From NCBI GenBank assembly GCA_015231825.1, contig JADGAV010000001.1, positions 1 to 64,000 of the forward strand: a stretch of DNA of 64,000 bases, given 5' to 3'. Below are positions 26,546 to 34,395 of the stretch, piece after piece (the first letter of the stretch is position 1; every line of letters begins with the position of its first letter). Under the pieces are notes generated by a model, which saw only the letters and a program-made list of their open reading frames with translations, was not told the origin of the DNA and did no database searches. Made by a program: the position numbers and the translations under genes. The stretch is from SAR324 cluster bacterium (GTDB lineage Bacteria > SAR324 > NAC60-12).

Positions 26546-27313
26546 ATGTTTGATTTAACAGGAAAAACCGCAATTGTTACGGGTTCTACAAAGGGGATCG
26601 GGAAAGCGATTGCCGAACAGTTTGCTATTGCCGGGGCACAGGTCGTGGTTTCCAGCCGAAAAAATGATGCTTGCGAGGAGGTGGCACAGTCCATTAACGA
26701 AATGGTGATGGACAAACCCGGTGAAGCAACTGCAATCCCCTGTCATATTTCTCACAAAGAGCAGCTTTCGAATTTAGTGGAAGAAACGCACAAGCGCTTT
26801 GGGAAAATTGATGTTTTGGTGTGCAATGCCGCTGTGAACCCGTTTTTTGGATCTTCCGCCGAGATTCCCGATTCAGCATTTGAGAAGATCATGGATGCCA
26901 ATATCAAATCAAATCATTGGCTGTGTCAGATGGTGATTCCGGATATGCTGGCAAAGAAGGCAGGTTCCATCATTCTAGTTTCTTCTATCGGTGGGTTCAA
27001 AGGATCTCCAGTTTTGGGAGCTTATTCGATTTCAAAAGCCGCCGATCTGGCAATTGTGCGAAATCTGGCTGTGGAATATGGTCCTCATAATATTCGTGCC
27101 AATGCAATTGCCCCGGGTCTGATAAAAACCGATTTTGCCAAAGCACTCTGGAGCAATCCGGAAATCCTGGAAAAAGCGACCCGGGGTTATCCTCTGCGAC
27201 GGATAGGAGAAGCCATCGAAGTTGCCGGAGCAGCTGTTTTTCTTGCCTCGGAGGCGGCCAGCTTTATCACAGGGCAGACCATTGTTATTGACGGCGGTGG
27301 TTTGATCGCCTAA
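26546..27313 (+). CDS. Short-chain dehydrogenase/reductase
   Basis: A 255-residue classical SDR. The cofactor motif is TGSTKGIGKAIAEQF (near 11-25), followed by VVVSSRK, where Arg suggests NADP(H). NAAVNPFFG is the structural NNAG-like motif. The catalytic triad is Ser in LVSSIGGF and Tyr/Lys in YSISKAADLAI, and the C-terminal GQTIVIDGGGLI is typical. It resembles DHRS4-like or 3-oxoacyl reductase enzymes; the oxidised substrate is unknown. GGGAG sits close to the ATG. It ends a run of fatty-acid genes. Confidence 0.92.
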   Translation: MFDLTGKTAIVTGSTKGIGKAIAEQFAIAGAQVVVSSRKNDACEEVAQSINEMVMDKPGEATAIPCHISHKEQLSNLVEETHKRFGKIDVLVCNAAVNPFFGSSAEIPDSAFEKIMDANIKSNHWLCQMVIPDMLAKKAGSIILVSSIGGFKGSPVLGAYSISKAADLAIVRNLAVEYGPHNIRANAIAPGLIKTDFAKALWSNPEILEKATRGYPLRRIGEAIEVAGAAVFLASEAASFITGQTIVIDGGGLIA

Positions 27314-27521
27314 CTTTCCCGTCATCCAGACTGGTGGAACCTGATTCTGCAGCCTCAATCCAGTCTTTGAAATTCTTGAAAATTCTCCCTTTTCAATCAT
27401 GCTCGGGCCGAGGACCTGGGTTATTTTGATCTTTCTTTGAAAACTGAATTAGGATATTGTTTCAGGTTGTCAGAAAATCTGCTGAAACGCATTGAACAAT
27501 TGAACAAGACATCATTTTTCA

Positions 27522-29792
27522 ATGGCTCAAAATTTAATTTACAAACTGACGAAAAACAAGTTTGCCGAAATGCCGCTGGGCTCTTTGCTGGCTAATCTGA
27601 CCACCATGGTCTCAGCATCGTTTAAGCTGCTGCAAATAAACGTGGATCGCTATCGTATGGTTCCCATCGTCAGCACTGCGATTCCGAACAATCAGGATTT
27701 GAGTGCGGTCTATCAGGCTGCTTGTGACATTTTTCCAACATTTCCCCTGATGGTTGCAACTCAATTAAAAAGCCAATCCAATTATGCTCAAATTGGCCAC
27801 AATCTGCAGATTGCTGCCATAGCCAGCACGGCTGCCCATTATGAGAACAATACCCGAAAACCTCATATCGTTCATTTTCAACGGAGTATTGACCTCAGTG
27901 TTGATATCGTCAATTCTTCTTCAAATTCCAGCAGCACCAAGGACTTTTCTCATTTTCCAAAATTGGTGCGAGGAGATTTAATCTTGATTGCCAAAGGCGC
28001 GAAATGGCCCGCCAGTCAACATTTCCATGAGATTATTGAACACCTCTACTGCATGGATGGATTATTACTGATTTTTATTCGCTACTATTTTGATCTCATT
28101 GCTCATGCGGAAACTGATGAAATTGCCGAGTATATTGATGGAATTTTCCTTAATTTCTTTATCGGCTTACATTTTCAGGAGCTGGAATACTGGAAGCAAT
28201 ATCCGGATGGGTTCAGAACTCAGCTGGAAACACTGGTTCAAAAAGACTCTTCCAAAAAACGGCATCCGGTTCTGAGACATGCGAATTTTGAACAGGTCAA
28301 AGGATTTAATCCCTTGATTCATGATGGGGGAGCACGAAAAATCACAACGATGACAAAAAGTATCCTCGATGAACAGCTCCAGTCATTTTATTCATTTTCT
28401 CTCAAGAAACTCGCCTTGTTTCTGAGAATTGTGACCAACACCAAAAGTCAGGCCTATCCGCGTTACCTCCTGGTTCAGATTGCGAAAACCAATCCAAAGC
28501 AGCTTTATCTTTTGAAAGAATTCCTGAATTCGGATACGAAGGAGTCAGTTGATTCACCAGAGCTTTTAAATGTCGTCAGCTATGCGATCGAGCAGCTGAC
28601 ACGATCTCAACCCAGCACCCCTCAGGTAAAGAAAGCTCCTCAAATTGAGAAGGTCAGTCTCACATCTGCAGTGGTTCATCATGATGAAGAAACTCTGAGG
28701 CTCAAAAAGGCGGCTAAACATCTCCAGGAAAGAGCGAAGATCGCATCCTACTCCAGCGAACAGCTGGCGGACCATTTTCAGAATTATCTGGATCAGCTCT
28801 ATGCCCGTTCACAAATCAAGGGTGCTTTGACTCAGGACAAAATCAAGGAATACCTGACCCGTTTCACCAAAGATGCAGCAAAAATGGCCCGGAAAACCCT
28901 GGTCACTCCGGAAGAAAAAAATGTCTTTGAAGAATCGGTTCATGACATGCTCAAAGAGTTTGGCAAGAAACTGACTCAAAGCGAAATCAATGAATACCAG
29001 ACGGAAGTCAAAGATGTGATGAGCGACTTTGAAACGTCTGATGTGGAAAAACGTGTCTGGAAAATTGAATGTCTGGGAGGTGTCATGAATGAAGCGGCAG
29101 GAATGTCGCAGAGAAAAGAAGACGCCGAAGAACGGGCTCAAACCTACCAGGAAGCCCTTGCGGTCAAGATTCAGATTGGAGACGATCCAAAACACGTTAT
29201 CTCAGTGGAAGATTTTTTAAACCAACCCATTGCGCTCTATGAGAAAATTAAATTTCTCTACAATTGCACCCCTGATCCTCTCACAGTGAAAAGGTACAGA
29301 GCGCTTGAAGACGTTCAGAATCAGCATACGCAGGGGACCACAAATCCCGTTGCAATCTATAAAGGAAATACTTTGCTGGTGAGAGCCTTGACTCGCCTGC
29401 TCTTTCCAAAAAACACATTCAAGCTTCTTCTTCAACGAGAAATTATTCCGATCCTTCCTGATAAAACGCAGCCTTCGATCACGGTTCGGGACTTTTTTTC
29501 TTTTCCCTTTGCCGAGAAAAAGAAGGGTCCTGAAGAAGATTCCTGGTTCGCTCAACATCTTTATTACCTGGGCCTGGCCCGTGATCAGGGAGTCTTAAAA
29601 GAAGAAGACTATCAAGGATTGGTAGAGAATATCGATAAATTTCCGGTTTTGGAATACCGAAAATATTACAATATTGTCCGCAAAAACCGGCTTGAAGAGA
29701 CAGTCTTCATGGCGGTATACTCTCTCTGGAAAAACAATGGCCTGGAGGCGATGAGAATCAAAAAGGAAGAAGACTCGGAAGAAAGCGACTGA
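27522..29792 (+). CDS. Large helical protein of unknown function (paralogue 1)
   Basis: A 756-residue soluble protein with no recognised family. There is no signal peptide. Residues 1-360 are a mixed helical region with hydrophobic patches (such as DGLLLIFIRYYFDLIAH, about 178-194) but no convincing membrane segment. A short Ser/Pro/Gln linker (about 362-378) leads to a charged, coiled-coil-prone part (about 385-530). The C-terminal part (about 550-745) contains ISVEDFLNQPIALYEKI and a related ITVRDFFSFPF, then FAQH, LKEEDYQGLVENIDKFP and EETVFMAVYSLW. The last 130 residues resemble those of the 990-residue protein at 37058-40030. No ribosome site is apparent. The distant helical fold and the acidic tail (KKEEDSEESD) do not identify a role. 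Confidence 0.75.
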   Translation: MAQNLIYKLTKNKFAEMPLGSLLANLTTMVSASFKLLQINVDRYRMVPIVSTAIPNNQDLSAVYQAACDIFPTFPLMVATQLKSQSNYAQIGHNLQIAAIASTAAHYENNTRKPHIVHFQRSIDLSVDIVNSSSNSSSTKDFSHFPKLVRGDLILIAKGAKWPASQHFHEIIEHLYCMDGLLLIFIRYYFDLIAHAETDEIAEYIDGIFLNFFIGLHFQELEYWKQYPDGFRTQLETLVQKDSSKKRHPVLRHANFEQVKGFNPLIHDGGARKITTMTKSILDEQLQSFYSFSLKKLALFLRIVTNTKSQAYPRYLLVQIAKTNPKQLYLLKEFLNSDTKESVDSPELLNVVSYAIEQLTRSQPSTPQVKKAPQIEKVSLTSAVVHHDEETLRLKKAAKHLQERAKIASYSSEQLADHFQNYLDQLYARSQIKGALTQDKIKEYLTRFTKDAAKMARKTLVTPEEKNVFEESVHDMLKEFGKKLTQSEINEYQTEVKDVMSDFETSDVEKRVWKIECLGGVMNEAAGMSQRKEDAEERAQTYQEALAVKIQIGDDPKHVISVEDFLNQPIALYEKIKFLYNCTPDPLTVKRYRALEDVQNQHTQGTTNPVAIYKGNTLLVRALTRLLFPKNTFKLLLQREIIPILPDKTQPSITVRDFFSFPFAEKKKGPEEDSWFAQHLYYLGLARDQGVLKEEDYQGLVENIDKFPVLEYRKYYNIVRKNRLEETVFMAVYSLWKNNGLEAMRIKKEEDSEESD

Positions 29793-30210
29793 GCTTCCGG
29801 CCTGACAGTCCTGAATAGTGAGATTCCCACTCGATTCCATACACAATGATTTTCATTTTCAACTCGCTTTTTCCCCAATTTGAGATATACTGATCATTTG
29901 CTTCATAATTCTTTCGGAGTTCTTGATTCGAGTTCAATACGAGACAAGAAAAATTCTTTAGAACAAGATAATGAAATTTCCGGTTTAATTCGGGAAAGAA
30001 GCACCATAAAATTAATCAAAAAAGTCTTTTTAAGAAATGACCTGGGCAGAAAAGCCTGTTGCCGATTTGATTTCGATGGGAACCTGGTGCAATTGCAGTA
30101 AATGCTGACTGAGCTTGCTTTCAAGGACAAAGGCTTCCAAAGCAAAAGATATTTTTACAACCTGCGGAAATGTTAAAACCGCTAATTCCATCAATAGTTA
30201 GGGAAAATTT
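29793..30210. other. Intergenic stretch before rpsU, no supported gene
   Basis: There are 418 bases between the large helical protein and rpsU. Two overlapping small frames exist (plus 29880-30101 with a TTG start, minus 29903-30145), but neither has a ribosome site or a recognisable protein, so both are treated as chance. The right part should carry the rpsU promoter and leader. I found no tight promoter match or terminator hairpin. Confidence 0.4.
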
Positions 30211-30429
30211 ATGCCGATTACAGTATCAGTAAGAGACGGAAATGTAGGAAAGTCCTTGATGCAGCTCAAGCGGACTCTCATAAAAGAAGGATTGTTTAAG
30301 GAACTCAAGAAGCGAAAGTTTTATGTCAAACCATCGCTTGCACGGAAATTGAAGCGCGAGGCTGCTGAAAAGCAACGCAATAAAGACATGAAACGAGAAA
30401 GACGCGCTGCCTTGAAAGCAGATTTCTGA
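30211..30429 (+). CDS. rpsU: 30S ribosomal protein S21
   Basis: A 72-residue basic protein with the complete S21 pattern: ITVSVRDGNVGKSLMQLKR at the N-terminus, KEGLFKELKKRKFYVKPS in the middle, and a Lys/Arg-rich helix ending KRERRAALKADF. S21 helps mRNA and initiator tRNA engage the 30S subunit. The usual length is 65-75. The start codon follows TTAGGGAAAATTT, a weak site. It stands alone here, not in the rpsU-dnaG-rpoD arrangement of E. coli. A long hairpin beyond the stop closes the region. Confidence 0.95.
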   Translation: MPITVSVRDGNVGKSLMQLKRTLIKEGLFKELKKRKFYVKPSLARKLKREAAEKQRNKDMKRERRAALKADF

Positions 30430-30474
30430 TCACTGCAAAATCGTTGTCAATACCTTTCCAGTCAACAATTTAAA

Positions 30475-30521
30475 GATGAAAAGACTGGCCGTCCAGACTG
30501 TATGCCGTTCAGTCTTTCATC
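30475..30521. terminator. 12-bp hairpin between rpsU and the YheT-family gene
   Basis: GATGAAA(A)GACTG (30475-30487) pairs with CAGTCTTTCATC (30510-30521), a 12-base stem with one bulged A and a 22-base loop. On the minus strand the stem is followed by TTTAAATTGTTG, so it can act as the terminator of the minus-strand hydrolase, whose stop codon (30517-30519) lies inside it. On the plus strand, T residues come only later (CCCTGCGTTTTATT), so it is a weaker terminator for rpsU. Confidence 0.5.
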
Positions 30522-31566
30522 CCTGCGTTTTATTCCATCCATCGAAAATGCTATTCGGGTAGTTCCGTTTCGCCTCGGTCTTCACAGAGTCACTGCCCCG
30601 CACATGCGATGGGGGGCCTTCCAAATATTTAGAAAAAAACTGCGGAATTCGCTTTTCCAGCCAGGAGCATGATCTCCAAGGCCAATTCCCGGTGATAAAG
30701 CCTACGTGTCCTCCTTTCTCAAAAATTTCCATTTCGGTCTGTATTGAAATCTCTTCGGGTTCGGGAATTGCCTCAGGACTCATAAAAGGGTCATCCTGAG
30801 CGTGAATGAGCAGCGTCGGAACTGTTATGTTTTTCAAATATTGCCGGCAACTTGAGACCGAATAATAATGGTGGACATTACGAAAACCATGCAGTGGTGC
30901 TGTGATTTTGTCATCAAATTCTCGAATAGATTGCATCGCCCGGATCGAAGCAGGTGGATGAGGGGGAGGAAGGGTTTCGAACTTGCGGCGGGCCGAACGG
31001 CGTAAAAGGCGGAGAAAATGCCAATGATAGAGGCGGGAAAATCCTCTTTCCAGCCGACTCATCGCTTTTTCCAGCTCGAATGGTACCGAAACTGCGACGG
31101 CAGCCTTCACGGGTGCTTTTTTCGTTTCTCCCAGCCATTTCAGCAAAACATTTCCTCCCAAAGAATAGCCCAGCACCGCCAGCAAGGTATGCGGTTCTCT
31201 TTCCTTCAGAAGATCAACCAGATAGGCCAAATCCGACGTTGCACCAGCGTGATAGCTTTGAGGAAGCCGATTTGGAGTTTTTCCGCAATTGCGGAAATGC
31301 ATTAAAACTCCTCGCCAGCCTCTATGCTCAAGTGCCGACAAAATGCCCTGGATATAGGTTGATTCGATGCAGCCTTCCAGTCCATGCAGAACAATCACAA
31401 TGGGTCCTGCGCTTCCCGGCGTCCATCGCAAATCGAGAAAATCTCCATCCGGCAGCTCAAGATGCTCATGCCTTGTTGTCACACCTGGAGTTCTCCTCAG
31501 TAAAGCTGCCCACAAGGTTTGGCAGTGGCCATTAGGCAGCCACCAGGCGGGTTGATAAGCTTGCAT
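30517..31566 (-). CDS. YheT-family alpha/beta hydrolase
   Basis: A 349-residue alpha/beta hydrolase of the YheT/ABHD1-3 family. The N-terminus YQPAWWLPNGHCQTLWAALLRR is the family signature. The oxyanion stretch VIVLHGLEGCIESTYIQG, the RNCGKTPNRLPQSYHAG motif and the nucleophile elbow LGYSLGGNVLLKW are present. The Asp lies near LIHAQDDPFMSPEAIP and the His in EKGGHVGFI. Family members act on lipids or esters, but the substrate is unknown. The frame opens eight codons upstream at a GTG, but the ATG at 31566 has AGAGGA about seven bases before it and starts the conserved region. Confidence 0.9.
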   Translation of the reverse strand: MQAYQPAWWLPNGHCQTLWAALLRRTPGVTTRHEHLELPDGDFLDLRWTPGSAGPIVIVLHGLEGCIESTYIQGILSALEHRGWRGVLMHFRNCGKTPNRLPQSYHAGATSDLAYLVDLLKEREPHTLLAVLGYSLGGNVLLKWLGETKKAPVKAAVAVSVPFELEKAMSRLERGFSRLYHWHFLRLLRRSARRKFETLPPPHPPASIRAMQSIREFDDKITAPLHGFRNVHHYYSVSSCRQYLKNITVPTLLIHAQDDPFMSPEAIPEPEEISIQTEMEIFEKGGHVGFITGNWPWRSCSWLEKRIPQFFSKYLEGPPSHVRGSDSVKTEAKRNYPNSIFDGWNKTQG

Positions 31567-31639
31567 CGCATTTCCTCTTTGTGAAAGCACTCGATAGAAA
31601 ACTTGATTTATCGAAGAAAATTCAAGTATATTAACGCCG

Positions 31640-31729
31640 ATGAATTCACTTCGTTTTAATCTTTTTCTCTTCCTAATTTTGGTCTTTGGATTTCTTCTTT
31701 CAATTCCTTTGTCACAATGTTCTCAATGA
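31640..31729 (+). CDS. Possible 29-residue hydrophobic peptide upstream of plsC
   Basis: A short frame from ATG 31640 encodes a Phe/Leu-rich peptide (LRFNLFLFLILVFGFLLSIPLSQ) ending CSQ, like a free transmembrane or signal segment. It ends 21 bases before the acyltransferase ATG. There is no clear ribosome site. It may be a leader peptide or chance; small membrane peptides beside lipid genes do occur. Confidence 0.25.
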   Translation: MNSLRFNLFLFLILVFGFLLSIPLSQCSQ

Positions 31730-31750
31730 ATCAAGAGCAGGCAGGACTCT

Positions 31751-32497
31751 ATGAGATTTCATACCTTCTGGATTATGGGCAGGGTAGTGGCTTACACCCT
31801 GCGCATCACCATCGTGACTATTTATGAGGTGTATCGGGGAATTTACCGCCGCGAGGATGGTGATTCTCGTCTGCGCTGGTGGGCTGCGAAAATCATGGAA
31901 AGCGTGAAACTCACTTACACAGCGTTCAATCCATTCAAAGTTAGCTTTCAGCCGGGAAAACCTTACATCATCATGTCTAATCACAGCAGTCTTTTTGACA
32001 TACCGCTCACATTTCTCGGGCTGCCTGGCAGCATTCGCATGTTGACAAAAAAAGAATTATTCAAGATCCCAATCTGGGGAAAAGGTATGCAGGTTGCAGA
32101 ATTTATTCCTATCGACCGGCACAACCGACAGCAGGCGATCCAGGATCTGGAAAAAGCCCGCAAAAAGATGGAAAGCGGGATCATTCTCTGGGTTGCCCCG
32201 GAAGGGACCCGATCACGGACAGGACAGTTGCTCCCTTTCAAAAAAGGAGGCTTTCGCCTGGCTTTGCAGACTGGTGCTACGATCGTTCCAGTCGGGATCC
32301 GAGGAGCCAATCAGGTTTTGCCGCCAGGTACCTGGGACATCCGCCTGCAACAACATGTGGAAGTCCACATTGGCTCTCCCATCGATGCAACCACCTACGA
32401 ACACAATGCTCATGAACAATTGATGAAGGATGTCGAAAAACAAATTCGGGAACTTTCAAATCTTCCTCAGGCAAGCCAGCAGGTGGCGCTCTCCTGA
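31751..32497 (+). CDS. plsC: 1-acyl-sn-glycerol-3-phosphate acyltransferase
   Basis: A 248-residue membrane acyltransferase of the PlsC/LPLAT family. An N-terminal hydrophobic helix (about 7-30) is followed by the catalytic HX4D motif, NHSSLFDIP (about 77-85), the FIPIDRHNRQQA block, VAPEGTRSRTG (about 147-157) and VPVGIRGANQVLPPG. It transfers an acyl chain to the sn-2 position of lysophosphatidic acid at the inner membrane. AGGA is near the start. hisB follows after 62 bases on the same strand, but no functional link is evident. Confidence 0.92.
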   Translation: MRFHTFWIMGRVVAYTLRITIVTIYEVYRGIYRREDGDSRLRWWAAKIMESVKLTYTAFNPFKVSFQPGKPYIIMSNHSSLFDIPLTFLGLPGSIRMLTKKELFKIPIWGKGMQVAEFIPIDRHNRQQAIQDLEKARKKMESGIILWVAPEGTRSRTGQLLPFKKGGFRLALQTGATIVPVGIRGANQVLPPGTWDIRLQQHVEVHIGSPIDATTYEHNAHEQLMKDVEKQIRELSNLPQASQQVALS

Positions 32498-32559
32498 AAA
32501 AGTGCCTTCTTTTTTTATATGAAACGGCAGGATTTTCAACTCATTTAATTTTTATTTCT

Positions 32560-33150
32560 ATGACGCGTCTCGCACAAACTGAACGTTCAACCAAGGAAAC
32601 CGACATCTCGATAAGCCTGAACTTAGATGGCAGCGGAAAATTTGATATCGAAACAGGAATCGGATACCTCAACCATATGCTGGAACAACTTGCATTTCAC
32701 GGCCTGTTTGATCTCACGATTAAATGTGAAGGCGATTTACATATCGACGGGCATCACAGCACCGAAGACGTCGCCCTTGCTTTAGGCGATGCGTTTCAAC
32801 AGGCATTGGGGGACAGGATCGGCATTTGTCGTTTCGCCCACTCTTATGTCCCGATGGATGAAGCCTTGCTGCGAACCGCAGTGGATGTCTCAGGGAGGCC
32901 AGAATTTCATTTTCAGGGAGAATTCACCCATGCGAATATCGGACAATTGGATACTCAGCTGATTCCCCATTTTTTCAAATCGTTCGCAATGCAAAGCCGG
33001 ATCACTCTTCATATGGCAATTTTATATGGAAGCAACGATCATCACAAATGCGAGGGATTGTTTAAAAGTTTGGCTCGTGCCTTAAAAGATGCGTTGCAGA
33101 CAGAAGTTCAGGAAAATCGGATTTCTTCGACAAAAGGGACTCTTAAATGA
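32560..33150 (+). CDS. hisB: Imidazoleglycerol-phosphate dehydratase
   Basis: A 196-residue IGPD with its two metal-binding motif sets: DGHHSTEDVALALGDA (about 67-82) and SNDHHKCEGLFKSLARAL (about 155-172), plus GIGYLNHMLEQLAFHG at the N-terminal half. It removes water from imidazole glycerol phosphate in step six of histidine synthesis. It is the single-function form without the histidinol-phosphatase domain of E. coli HisB. No Shine-Dalgarno site is visible. hisH overlaps its stop by four bases. Confidence 0.95.
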   Translation: MTRLAQTERSTKETDISISLNLDGSGKFDIETGIGYLNHMLEQLAFHGLFDLTIKCEGDLHIDGHHSTEDVALALGDAFQQALGDRIGICRFAHSYVPMDEALLRTAVDVSGRPEFHFQGEFTHANIGQLDTQLIPHFFKSFAMQSRITLHMAILYGSNDHHKCEGLFKSLARALKDALQTEVQENRISSTKGTLK

Positions 33151-33746
33151 ACGTCATTGTGGATTATCAGGCAGGCAATCTGGCTAACTTGAAAAACGCA
33201 TTGGATCATTTGGGACTGGAAAGCCAAATTGCAACGGATGCGTCGGCAGTTAAAGCCGCCAGCCACATTCTCATGCCGGGAGTTGGAGCATTTTATCCGG
33301 CCATGGAAAGTCTTCGGCAATCGGGAATGATGGAAGCGATTTTAGAGCAGATTGCTGCAGGCATTCCGTTTTTAGGGATTTGTGTGGGACTGCAGCTCCT
33401 GTTTGCTGAAGGGCAGGAAAACGGATCCCACCCCGGTTTAGGACTGATTGAAGGATCGGTAGTACGGTTTAAGCACCAATTAAAGATTCCGCAAATGGGT
33501 TGGAATCAAGTTGCTTTTTGTCGGGAAGATCCTCTTCTGAAAAATATTCCTGACCACAGCTATTTTTATTTTGTCCATTCATACCACGGTGTGCCAAGCA
33601 AACCAGAAATTACCCTGGGGACTACGGACTATGGCCTTTCCTTCACATCGGTTCTGCAGACAGGCAATATCTGGGGTGTGCAGTTTCACCCTGAAAAAAG
33701 CCAAACAGTTGGATTAGAGTTGCTGAAGAATTTCTGTAGTTTTTAA
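33147..33746 (+). CDS. hisH: Imidazole glycerol phosphate synthase, glutaminase subunit
   Basis: A 199-residue class I amidotransferase. The oxyanion/nucleophile stretch is FLGICVGLQLLFAEGQE, with Cys near residue 78, and His/Glu lie in GVQFHPEKSQ near the C-terminus. LMPGVGAFYPAM and PQMGWNQV are HisH hallmarks. HisH delivers ammonia to HisF to make IGP and AICAR. The ATGA overlap with hisB indicates translational coupling. hisA and hisF, which usually come next, are absent; ndk follows after 114 bases. Confidence 0.95.
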   Translation: MNVIVDYQAGNLANLKNALDHLGLESQIATDASAVKAASHILMPGVGAFYPAMESLRQSGMMEAILEQIAAGIPFLGICVGLQLLFAEGQENGSHPGLGLIEGSVVRFKHQLKIPQMGWNQVAFCREDPLLKNIPDHSYFYFVHSYHGVPSKPEITLGTTDYGLSFTSVLQTGNIWGVQFHPEKSQTVGLELLKNFCSF

Positions 33747-33799
33747 GTCAACATCGTCGGTGTTCAGAATCTGTTCGATTGGAACCACATTCTGTGAAA

Positions 33800-33829
33800 T
33801 TGCAAAAGACAGGAATGAACATCTAAATT
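33800..33829 (+). promoter_or_regulatory. Weak promoter candidate for ndk
   Basis: TTGCAA (33800-33805) and TAAATT (33824-33829), each four of six consensus bases, are separated by 18 bases and lie about 30 bases before the ndk start. The match is modest and AT-rich context makes chance likely. Confidence 0.25.
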
Positions 33830-33860
33830 TTAATTTCAAACATCAGAAGAACAGGAGAAT

Positions 33861-34289
33861 ATGTCAAAAGAACGTACTTTTTCAATCATCAAACCAGACG
33901 GGGTTTCCAGAAATCTTGTCGGCAAAGTAGTAGAACGTTTTGAGAGCAATGGCCTGCGGGTTGCTGCAATGAAAATGATTCACCTTTCAAAAAAAGAAGC
34001 AGAAGGATTTTATGCAGTTCACCGAGAACGCCCGTTTTTTGGAAGTTTGACCGACTATATGTGCTCAGGACCAATCGTGGTACAGGTTCTGGAAGGAGAA
34101 AACGCCATTGCCAGAAACCGTGAAATCATGGGAGCCACCAATCCGGCGGAGGCTGCAGACGGAACGATTCGAAAGGATTTTGCTCTCAACATAGAACAAA
34201 ATACTGTCCATGGATCTGATGCTCCGGAAACCGCGGCGGTCGAAATTGCCTATTTCTTTTCGGAAACTGAACTCGTCAACCCTTCCTGA
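33861..34289 (+). CDS. ndk: Nucleoside diphosphate kinase
   Basis: A 142-residue NDK. The N-terminus reads [19 protein letters not shown], the middle [18 protein letters not shown], and the active-site His lies in [16 protein letters not shown] (His about 116). It transfers the gamma phosphate of ATP to other nucleoside diphosphates. Length and motif are standard. ACAGGAG precedes the start with good spacing. A partial hairpin after the stop (CCTGA/CTCGC pairing with GCGAG/TCAGG, about 34285-34330) may help termination. Confidence 0.96.
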   Translation: MSKERTFSIIKPDGVSRNLVGKVVERFESNGLRVAAMKMIHLSKKEAEGFYAVHRERPFFGSLTDYMCSGPIVVQVLEGENAIARNREIMGATNPAEAADGTIRKDFALNIEQNTVHGSDAPETAAVEIAYFFSETELVNPS

Positions 34290-34395
34290 TTCCTCGCTGG
34301 GATAGCACCTTTTTCCGCTTGCGAGTCAGGTCTCTTGCAGGCGGTTTCCTCTTCTATTCCTCATCCGGATCAATTTTTGAAGAGAATTTTCATCA

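Noticed and set aside
29880..30145. Two small frames in opposite directions upstream of rpsU
   Set aside because: They overlap each other, have poor starts and no family resemblance.
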